DNA of 64,000 nt from Rhynchopus sp. YZ270_cl-10 (taxonomy: Eukaryota; Euglenozoa; Diplonemea; Diplonemida; Diplonemidae): NCBI GenBank assembly GCA_964035575.1, contig OZ037893.1, positions 992,001 through 1,056,000 on the forward strand, read 5' to 3'. Below are positions 53,333-62,394 of the stretch, piece after piece; within the stretch, counting starts at the first letter, position 1, and every line of letters starts with the position of its first letter. The notes beneath the pieces were generated by a model. It worked only from the letters and a program-made list of their open reading frames with translations. It ran no database searches and was not told the origin of the DNA. The position numbers and the translations under genes are program-made.

Positions 53333-56300
53333 ATGAGCGAAACATGGCCATTTGGTGTCCGAACAGGTCCACATGCGACGAACTCTTCTAAACAGGTGTC
53401 TGCACCAGCATCTCTAAGAAGACTATCCCCTTCACGACGACCTGCTACACCCGCCTTGCATAGCATCGCATCGGTAAACTCTGTTAACAGCGCACACTAT
53501 TCATCTACGCTACCTTTGGCACATCAAATCCATGATGCCAGCCCGAGCAAAACAGAGCTTCTTGCCATCATCAACGAGCTGCAACGTGAAAGGGGATCCC
53601 TTCGTGGCCAGGCGCAGGAGATGCGCGACGCGCTCCTCCACTCCCAGGAGCTGATCAGTCAGATGGAGCAGCGCCGACCGGAAAGACGCCAACAACCCCC
53701 CACACCCCTTCTCCGTTCCTCCACCTCTACGACACACCACTCCCCATCAAAGCGGACGCAGGGTTCGTCCTTATCAGAAAACCCTTGGGTGCAGTCTCTA
53801 TTCGAAGGGGACAAACAGAGGTCCTCTCCTCCTCGGAATTCGTCTGTTGTGGGGAGAAGTGGAGGTAGTGGAGGAGGGGCAGGATGGGAGCAAAAGCTTG
53901 CTGCAGCGGTGGCAGAGCGGGCGGGGCTGCAGAGAGAGGAGGAGGAGCTGGAGGCATGCCCTGCATCGGATGTGGTGGCACAGAGTAGGTTGGGGACCGT
54001 GAAGGGGTTGATTGCGAAGAAAGATGAATTAGTGGCACGGCTTGAAACCCTCCTAACAGAAAGCCGGTATAACGCAGACGGCCGCAACGTACGCTCCCAA
54101 GACACCCAAACCGACCTCGACCGCAGCATCTTCTTCGAACACATCCCCGCCACCCTAGGGTCCCTCTACGCCTTCTACCCCCCCGCAATGGACACACCAA
54201 TCAACATCGGCACCGAACACGCCGCAGACGTCTGCCTCGATATGACACCATCTATGGTAATGCATCTACAACGGCAGGTCTCTGAGTTAACGGTAAAATG
54301 CACGCAACTCACCTGCGAGCTTGCGATGACCCGGAGAGGTGGGCAGGGGAGTGGGGTGCAGCAAAGCACGGCACCGCAGAAGAGACTCAGCCAGGTCTCG
54401 ATTTCATCGCAGCATCAGGTGGTTCCTGTGGACAATAGGTCTTCTGTGCCGAGTGGAGGTGGAGGTGGGGGTGGTGGTGGGGGGGTTCCGGTACAGCATA
54501 GCTCAGTGGTGCAGAGCATGCCCAGCGGAGGGTCGCATCATGGGAGTCAGAGTGGGGTGTCATCGGGGGGTGGTGGAGGAGGAGGAAGTGGGGTACCTGA
54601 GCCCTCCCGTTCGGAGACCCCGCAGGCAGCCCCTGGGCCTCCACAGCCAGCAGCGCATCCGTCGAATCCACAGAGCCAGCAGAGTCAGCAGAGTCAGCCG
54701 CAGAGGCCTGCGTCGCTGTCGGGGTCGCAGAGGAGTGGGCAAGGGGGTGGTGGTGGAGGAGGAGGGGGTGGTGTGCCAGCGTCGTCCATCGCGACGCCGT
54801 CGAATGCGGCATCAGCCGCACCGTCGCAAGACGTCCAGATGTGCAAGATCGGTTTCGTAGGAGAGTCGCATCCACCAAAGGGGAAGGCGCCCGGGGTAGT
54901 GTTGGTATGGATCTTTTTTGGAGGTGGGCTGAGGTGTGGGGAGGGTTCATGCTGTTGGGAAAGAGAGAGAGGGGGTGAGGGAAGAGGGTCGTGGGGGTGG
55001 GGGGGTAACTTATGATCCACACGGTGATGATGTTACTAGGGTTTTTGGTCATATAACATGTTATGTGACATGCTTCATGACATGCTTTAAACATAACATG
55101 CTTGAGCATGTTATATGACATGCTAAGCATGTTATATAACATGCTTAGCATGTCATATAACATGTTATATGACATGCTGAGCATGTTATGCTTAACGTTT
55201 TTGGTACTCAACCACGCGCTCAAACTGGCCGTGGTAGGTCATAATGGCCCAAAAAATCCAAAGAAAACCTCAGACTGGGCAAATGTTGAAAAAAAAATTC
55301 AAGTCAAAATTTCAACTAAAATACGGTCATACCCCGTGTACTGTAGTAGCTAATTTTGACGATTTGAGGCCATAAAAAGCAAAATTTGGCACTTTTGAGC
55401 CTCTGTAGGGGTCTAAAATGTCTAAAATGTGGTTTTGCGTACTCGATTTTTTAGACGAATTTTTTTCTGTACTGGACACTGGGCACTGTACCCAGAGAAG
55501 GCACCTTGACAGCAGCGAAGGCGCAGGTTACGATGAAGACAAGGTATGTAAATATGTTTAACTGTCAGGCACTAGTGTAGATTCATTCCTTTAGTGGTTG
55601 TCAAGTTGTTGTGTGGTGGTGTTTGTTTTCCCTGATCACCCATCTCACTCTTTTTTGGCTGGTGCTTGCAGACTACCCCTACTTTGTGTAAGGGTAGTGT
55701 AACTTTTTCAGCCTGTTACCGTTACCGCCCGCCGGATTTTTTGAAAACCAAAAAAAAAAAGTTATGTAGAAAGTACCTAGGGAAAAAAGTTATGAAGAGG
55801 TTCTATAGGAAAGATGTGGGTGGGGCTGTACAGGACCCATACCTATAGCACCTCACGATCACTTGGTGAGTAAGCAATTTTTTCGAGAGAAAAGTCGTTT
55901 TCCTTCGCGAGTGTTTTCTTGTACACTGTACACTGTACACTGTACACTGTACACTGTACACTGTACACTGTACACTGTACACTGTACACTGTACACTGTA
56001 CACTGTACACTGTACACTGTACACTGTACACTGTACACTGTACACTGTACACTGTACACTGTACACTGTACACTTTACACACTGTAGTACCTATAACTTT
56101 CTGGTACCCAGTCATTCTGGGAACCAGACACCCGGTGTCCAGGAACCTAGGTACCCAGGCAACATGATAATGAGAAGACACAAAATGCTACACGCAACAG
56201 AAAACAAGCTACACGTCACGAAAATAAGGATTTGACTGTGAAGAAAACTCTGGAAAAATGTAAGAAAATCTCTTCATAACTTTTTTCCCCCTGGTAAAAC

Positions 56301-59300
56301 TTTTTTTTCTTCATAACTTTTTTTTTCCGCCGCCCGCCGGGTTTTTCGAACACCAAAATAACGGTAACAGACCGAAAAAGTTACACTACCCTAATCGGAA
56401 TAAACTTACGTATTTCTTGTCATATGGCAGCCGTTTTTTAACTTCTGCAGGCGTGCTCGTTACCTGCTGCACATAATATTCACCTCGCTTCGCTCGGTAA
56501 ATACTTATACATGGTCCCCTCGCTTCGCTTGGGAACCATTAGTGCAGCAGGAAACCCGCTGTAGCGTGAAAAAAGGCTACCTTATTTCACGGCAATGCAT
56601 AGTTACTTCATTAACCTCATCTTTCCCGAATACTGTAAAATCGTTTATTTTGTCACACCCTAATTAACCGAGTTGAAATATCAGTCATAAATGAATTTTG
56701 TCACCCCCTCACATTACGCGATGATTTAATTTATGTTTGTGGTTATTTTTTGTGTCTACAGTGATTAACCCTTTACGGACCACGACCGATTTTTTCGATT
56801 TGCTAGGATCTTCTCTCCCGTAGGTAAAATGTGATCTGATGCATATTTTTGATCGTACCTGGCCGCAATTGAAAGATTTTGAGCAGATCTTTCAAATGGA
56901 GCAGAAATCGAAATAAAATGAGAAAAATGGAAAATGGAAAATTGAGGAGAGCTGATATTTTTTTTCTGAAAATTTTGAAGAAAAAAATTATTCCGGCTGC
57001 GCACCTGTTTTTTCGGTTTTCGAAAATGGCTTTATTTGAAAGATCGGTTCAAAATCTTTCAAAAGAAAAAAAAATCGATCAAAAAGTCCTAGTAGATAAT
57101 GTCTCACTGCATGGAGAGAAGGTACCAACCAACTACATATACCGTAATTGTACAGAGGTTGGACAGTACAAAAGTTGGGGCTTTTGGGACTTTTGGCCAA
57201 CTTGGCATGGTGCTGAACAAAGGTGAACGCCGCATCCCACGCACATGTAATCTGTTTTCAGACGCCTGTTTCCCAAGCAAGAAGAAGTTGTCGACCAACA
57301 CCCTCCTGCCAGTGTCTCTGTACCTTGACCGTGTTGATATAGATTTTGTACCCCTCCCTGTGGCTTTCCGTACCCTCCCGCCGAAATTTCGAAGGGACCC
57401 TCCGAAAAAAATTTTTTTGGTCGCGAAAATCGGTCCAAAAACGGTCTAGATTGCCCCATGCGTGGCATTCCGGGCAATTTGAGGGCAATTTGGCGTGCAA
57501 GAGCCATGTGTGGGGCACCATGTGCCCCCATGCTGCACCCCTTATACAGGGTTTTTACAGGCAAAAAATGAAAAACGACAGTCGGGCACAAAAAGCCACG
57601 GATCGGGGCACAAAGTTACATCCCACCCTCCCTTGGCCCTCGGGACTCCTTTCGGGAGGTCAGGGCTTCCCTCGGGCCTTCGGCCCTCGGGGAGCCCTGA
57701 CCTCCCTCAAGGGTCCCTCGGGCTTTGGCGGGAGGGAGGGAAATAACCATTCTGTACAATGTTCCTCAAAAGACAAAATGCAATAAATACACGGAGAAGA
57801 GGCACATCCAGTTCAGGGTCAGGAACTGCAACTACGCGTGTTACTTTGCCCAGTCGCGGGTATTTTCCATTATTTTAGTTTCGTTCTGAAGACCGTACAA
57901 AATGGTTCCCTGCACACCAAAGTTTGAATCCTCTGATGACTCAAGCGCGTCAGAATGGTACATTATTCCCCAAAAATGACCCAAAATACCCTATTATGTG
58001 ATAATGCCGGGTGTGGATGAGAGGGGATGAGAGCGTCAAAAAAAATCGAATCTTGCGTCTTTTGAAAGATTTCGCACAAAATCTTCTCATTTAAAAAAAA
58101 AATCTTCAAAAAGTCCTAGTGGAAGCCAATTTAGGTGGTTGCGTGGACATATATGTCCCCTCTGGTCCTTAAAGGGTTAAAGAAAGTTTACGCCTAAACT
58201 AATGGCGGAATTGAAATCGATGGCGGAAATTACTTTAGGCGGAACTTTTCTTAGGCGGGTACTTTTCTTAGGCAGAACTTTCTTTAACCACTGTACTTTT
58301 TAAAGTACGGCCTTGAGTGATACTTTCTGTATTAGCACTGCAACCGATCCTCAGTAGACAGCAGATCCCCGTAGGGACGGAATAATTGTAGGTGACAAAT
58401 TAAACGATTTTACAGTACTGCGTTTGTACAGCATAACTTAATCACACCCCACATTTACACTCATCACAGGATCGTGAAATCTGAACTGCATCCGTGATTG
58501 CGATGAGAAGTTTCGCCGCTCTTCGACATTCTATCAACAACTCAAAATCCGAAAGGCTTCACCCACATCAATCTATTCTGGGTTTGTGGACGAAGACCTG
58601 GGGGGTGAGAACATTTTGTCAGTCACTGCTATTGCCATTTAACCCAGGGAGCATAGCTAGTGCAAGAAATTCGACTTTGGAAACCTTCCGGAAAGCAAGA
58701 CAACACTTCTGTACCCGCGCATCAAAATTGTGGAAAACTTTGCACCCCAAACACCCTCAACAACGCCCGCCAAAAGGCGCCCCTTGTTGCTGGGAGTTGG
58801 TTCTCATGTTTGATACACTGCACAGCAGGCATTCCTCTGAGTCCAACGCATGTTTGGCCTGTCTGCGGCGTTGTACTTAAGGTGCACGAAGACAGGGTCT
58901 GGTGGTAAATTTTGCGTAGTACTGCGTGGGTCTGGGAATATGGGTACCTGGGTACAGGATATTGGTTGTCAAAGACATCTTCCACCATGTATTGAGGAGG
59001 GTAAGACAGTGGTCGCAGTTTCTACTTGATAGCATTACAACATTTAACTTCTCCACGGGGGTCTTGGGCCGTTCATTCGGTTATACCTTGACTAGCGGAA
59101 GAGGCCTTTTTGGTTTCTAGAATATCCGGTATTCCCGAACGGAGGCACACTTTGTGTGTTACTACGACCTGGCAACTTCCAGCAGTAGGTTAAGTAATCT
59201 TTCTTGTAAATTGTTGGATCATTATCTCTTCAGTGCATGAATGCCCCACGTGACTGGACACTTTTGTGTTTGTCATGTGGAGCTGTGGTTGCTCTTTCAC

Positions 59301-61008
59301 TACTTTTTTCCTTGTACACAGTGTGCCGTGTACCTGGGTACCTGGTCACCTGGGCGCCTGGGTACTTACCTGGGTAAACGTGACCAGGTACCTGGTCAGA
59401 CCTCTGACCAGCGCACCGTGTATGACATGCTCAAGCATGTCATGTGACATGCTTAGCATGTTATATGACATGCTTGAGCATGTTATATAACATGCTCAAG
59501 CATGTCATATAACATGTTATAATATAACATGTTATGAAGCATGTCATAACACCAAAAACCCTAGTAACATCATCACCGTGCAGGAGGGTGGGGTAAACGG
59601 CGGGGGGGTCTTTCCAGTGCAGTCGTCATATCGTTCCCAGCCGAGTGTGATTGCCGACTTTGCGTGGTGTCGGCATCAACCCTGTCCCTCGCCGCGTCCT
59701 CATCGACTACTCCTTCGTGACTTGGTGTATCACCTCATCTACCCCCTCGATGTCACGCAGGTGGAGGTGTCCTTTCTTACGTAAAAGTGCAAGAACATGG
59801 CGGGTGTTGGGAAACTCCCCAGAAAAGAGGGGCATATCCAGTCAGAGTTGGCATGTCCTGGCACACCTGACACCTTACCTGACGATGCGGATGACGCTGT
59901 CTGTCCTCCCTAAACGTTCCTGCACTGTGTCCTTGTGCACAATAAGTCTTTCTCGAGGTCCTCCCTTGTGAAATTCAACCCCTGCTTGTCAAAAGAACCA
60001 CGCAGGGCCACCTTGTTGTACAAGAAATTTGTGCAAATCAGTGGTACTGCTCTGCGCTCCAGTTCCTCCGTGTACTTCGCTGTCACCCAATTGTTATAAT
60101 TTACCATTACAACCGGGTGGTAGCGCCTCCATGTTGGCATCGCGCGCAGCTGTCCTATCCCGGTTCTCCACCTCCGTATTGTGATCCCATTGAGAGTCAG
60201 GTGAGGTAACCCGCACTTGGCGATGGCCTCTTCTTGCCATTGTGATGTACTTTATTTTATGGTACCCTGTTACTCTAGCCCTCTGGTCTAGGCGGAGTAT
60301 GAGGATTCCTACCGTGACCTTGCATATCCTGAAGTCTTCATGAACTGGACCACACCCCCTTTTTTGGTTGTGTAGCGTCTAATCCAATACAACTGTTGGC
60401 TTTTTAGAGAGAGTCCGCATCACGCTGACTTCAGTGAAAAAAATAGCAACTCTGATGCTCAATTACCCTTGGAGGGGTGATTGGCAACCGTATCGGACTA
60501 TTTCTCCTTTACGCTACGCTTTGTCGGTATAAAACAATTGTTGCAACATTCCAAAGGTGTTGTGTCAACCCCCCCTTCTTTCTACAGAGCATTCCCATAG
60601 AAGAGCCTATCGTGAACAGCGCAGCAGCGATACAAGAGAAGCTTGGTGTCGCCTCGCTTGATGCTGTCGAGCTCTACCGTAATGGCGCCAAGTTGCCGGA
60701 GGTATGTCACACACTTTTTTTGTCCTCACTCCACGATTGTCTGATGGGGACGCGAGGTTGAGAACGGTGGCAGAGACAACCATACCAGACCTTGCTTGGA
60801 ATACACCAAACATTTATTTCAACATTTTTTTAACCAAGGCACTGTTCACTGTTGTATTTCAACTTCTTTTTTTCAAAAATACAAAAAAGCAAAATAACAC
60901 ACAAACCCGCAGATGACACCAGGGGAGCCCGTGGATATGACCAAGTCGCCTCTCGATCAAGACCCGCCTTTCCGTTCATCTAACCTCATTTTTGTCAAAG
61001 TGTTGTGA
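53333..61008 (+). CDS. Low-complexity coiled-coil protein with a ubiquitin-like C-terminus, split by a 5.7-kb intron
   Basis: 593 residues from three exons: 53333-54904, 60588-60701 and 60913-61008. All junctions are phase 0 (donors gtatgg and gtatgt, acceptors ctacag and ccgcag). The N-terminal half is Ser/Pro-rich with a coiled coil at about 65-110 (ELLAIINELQRERGSLRGQA) and another around 195-245. Then come Gly runs of 7-10 and Gln/Ser/Pro repeats. The end, joined across exons, reads CKIGFVGESHPPKGKAPGVV...SIPIEEPIVNSAAAIQEKLG...LDAVELYRNGAKLPE...NLIFVKVL, which has the spacing of a ubiquitin-like beta-grasp fold. Without splicing, exon 1 runs 37 codons into Gly/Trp-rich translation of a G-rich intron. 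I infer the join from phase, splice sites and fold continuity; a cDNA would settle it. Function unknown. Confidence 0.72.
55691..56392. mobile_element. 702-bp inverted-repeat element carrying a heptamer array
   Basis: Ends agggtagtgtaactttttc(a/g) and the reverse complement at 56340-56392 are followed inward by ctgttaccgtta, the gcccgccgg motif and repeated aaaaaagttatgaagag. The similarity extends for about 100 bases on each side with gaps. The middle holds the 7-bp tandem repeat. It has no coding capacity. Flanking ta/aa does not give a firm target duplication. Confidence 0.7.
55921..56074 (+). repeat. Tandem heptamer gtacact, 22 perfect copies
   Basis: 154 bases of uninterrupted gtacact units. 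The complete lack of variation implies recent expansion by slippage or unequal exchange. Because 7 is not a multiple of 3, it stays open in several frames on both strands, giving spurious long open frames. Confidence 0.95.
56759..58293. mobile_element. TA-flanked MITE (about 123 bp) split by a TTAA insertion
   Basis: Left end cagtgattaa (56759-56768) and right part 58177-58293. Once the TTAA-flanked insert is set aside, the left terminal repeat reads cagtgattaaagaaagtt and the right end, reverse-complemented, reads cagtggttaaagaaagtt. They are flanked by TA at 56757-56758 and 58294-58295. TA plus ends starting CAGTG is typical of Tc1/mariner MITEs. The body has three tacttt(t)cttaggcgg-type units. 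Confidence 0.8.
56769..58176. mobile_element. TTAA-flanked element (copy 2), inserted in the MITE's left end
   Basis: 1408 bp. Terminal inverted repeats are ccctttacggacca and tggtccttaaaggg (one mismatch), flanked by TTAA at 56765-56768 and 58177-58180: piggyBac-type target choice. It shares ordered internal motifs with 32591-33795 (cgcaattgaaagattttgag; cgaaaatggc; ttatttgaaagatcg; aaatcgatcaaaaagtcc). A minus-strand frame near 57104-57301 contains Asp-Asn-Phe-Phe, faintly recalling a piggyBac catalytic segment, but this is too weak to call a transposase. A GC-rich block (57620-57740) has ccctcggg palindromes. Confidence 0.78.
59581..60587 (-). other. Intron remainder with decayed coding-like sequence, minus sense
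   Basis: GC content and codon-like texture differ from the spacers. A minus-strand frame at 59910-60140 (76 codons, containing TNFLYNKVALRGSFDKQG and TREDLEKDLLCTRTQC) looks like real former protein sequence, but I do not recognise the family. It lies outside the inverted repeats of the 4.56-kb element. It is probably a relic of another mobile element, or of a gene once carried by one. Confidence 0.4.
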
Positions 61009-61085
61009 TCGCTTTGGGGGACGAACGTTGGGAGAAACGGATTGCATCTGGATGGCGTTTTATTGAGTACAAGAATTTTTTTTGG

Positions 61086-61142
61086 AAAAGTGGAGATTGC
61101 ACAAAACTGTGGCAACACAGCCGAGGCAACCACACTACTGTG
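61086..61142 (+). repeat. Dispersed repeat family D
   Basis: gaaaagtggagattgcacaa, aactgtggcaacacagccga, ggcaaccacactactg, matching 35065-35132. Confidence 0.7.
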
Positions 61143-61994
61143 CAACCACACCGTGTTCAGAACAAAAAAATCCCTCATCAACCTACCTACCTCTGTCGGT
61201 CGGTATGAATCCCTTTGCCAGATCTATTCTGTGGAGGTCGACTCTCTCTCTCGTATCTCTGTTTTTGTGTCAGATGGAATTTTACTATTTTTCTTAGATG
61301 TGTTCTTTTTGTGCTGCCAACCATACGGCACTTCATTTTCAAAGCCATTCTGCTTTTGCTGTACCTATTATAGAAAACCTCCTTTCCCCTCCATTTTTTT
61401 CTTCTCCAAAATTACGAACTCCGTCCTGCAACTCCACGTACTCCTCCTTCGCCCGCCACGCGCAATACGGGCATACCCACCCCGTCTCTCCGCCGATGTG
61501 TCCAACCACCTAGGAGCCTCGTTCCCCAAATGTTTCTGCATGCACGCATCGGCAACGGAGTTGCCACAACGCGCGCATGGATGTGCCTGGGCCTCGTGGA
61601 AACCCCCTTCTTCACACGACGGAAACACGCATGAGCTATACACCACAGCTTCGGTCGACTCCAGCGGGGTTACCACCGGGGACTTCCGCCCATCCTATGG
61701 CAGACGCGTTGAACTACATCTTTCCCTTTCCTGCTGGGGATTTGACGTCATCCCCGACCTTGTGCAATTCCAGGCACAGTCAACTGAAGCTGTGCGCACA
61801 ACGATTCTGATCAAGGTGACTAAGCATGAGAAGCTTAGATGCATCTTACAATCTATTTTTTTTTCTCCGCCCCAAATTAGCGACTCAGGGTTTATGCAGA
61901 GGACCCCCCAACCCAACCGGACCCTACCTCACATTGATTCATACCCCTGTGTTCACAATGACCCCCCATGAGTCTCCGGGGGTAGCACATATCA

Positions 61995-62096
61995 GATCCA
62001 AACCACGAAAATAGATCTGATGGTTGGGGTCCACCCCGGTACACCCGGTCATCCAAAAAAGCTACACCGTCCTGAGGGCTGTTGTATTTCAAGCCA
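61995..62096 (+). repeat. Dispersed repeat family A
   Basis: atccaaaccacgaaaataga, tggttggggtccaccccggt, acacccggtcatccaaaaaa, gctacaccgtcctgagggct, gttgtatttcaagcc. Confidence 0.7.
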
Positions 62097-62394
62097 ACCC
62101 CCTTTCCCCCTCCCCACCCGATTTTTCCACCACACCGCCCACACACACCCACCCAGGAGCACAGCACCCCCCTCTCCCCCTCTCCCCACCCCTCTCTTTG
62201 CTGTCGCTAAACGCCCTTCCCCCCTCCCCCTCTCCCCCCTCTCCCCTCCCCCCTCTCCCTCTCCCCTCTCCCTCCCCCCTCTCCCCTCCCCCCTCTCCCT
62301 CCCCCCTTCCCTTCAAATGAGAACGAACCTTCCAATGCGAGCCTCACCGTAGCCCATCCTCTAGGTGTTGCTAGAAGAGGATAAGAGGCGAAAA

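Larger units (their letters stand above)
55020..59580. mobile_element. 4.56-kb element with 30-bp perfect terminal inverted repeats and subterminal palindrome arrays
   Basis: 55020-55049 and 59551-59580 are perfect reverse complements (starting cacggtgatgatgttactag). Inside each end lie 130-150 bases of alternating acatgct(t/c/g)agcatgt and gttatat(g/a)acatg palindromes (55050-55190 and 59420-59550), themselves an inverted pair. I see no obvious target duplication and no recognisable transposase. Open frames of up to 128 codons (58494-58880) match nothing I know. Its own sequence, after removing the nested elements, is about 2.5 kb. The superfamily is unassigned. Confidence 0.78.
54905..60587 (+). 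other. 5.7-kb intron built of nested mobile elements
   Basis: From gtatgg at 54905 to ctacag at 60587, it is at least 20 times longer than typical introns here. It contains the 55020-59580 inverted-repeat element with three further elements inside, and 59581-60587, a GC-richer stretch of other origin. Confidence 0.7.
61009..62394. other. Spacer, possibly with an unresolved upstream exon
   Basis: 61086-61142 is a family D copy, 61814-61850 a hairpin-motif copy and 61995-62096 a family A copy. 61560-61812 has coding-like texture (plus frame from 61577, starting MDVPGPRGNPLLHTTETR) and could be a first exon of the channel gene, but no good donor follows. 62100-62320 is C/T-rich (ctcccc repeats). 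Confidence 0.5.

Noticed and set aside
55921-56074. CRISPR-like array
   Set aside because: Contiguous heptamers without spacers in a eukaryotic nuclear context: a simple tandem repeat.
55803-56181. Several open frames through the gtacact array
   Set aside because: A 7-base unit without stops is open in multiple frames on both strands. There is no protein meaning.
61368-61676. Minus-strand zinc-finger-like frame (HPCARCGNSVADACMQKHL)
   Set aside because: A single short frame with one C-C-H pattern, overlapping an equally plausible plus-strand frame. No start context or partner exon was found.
61577-61810. First exon of the channel gene (frame starting MDVPGPRG)
   Set aside because: Coding-like composition, but no GTATG-type donor in the right phase before the stop. 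Left unresolved rather than joined to the gene.
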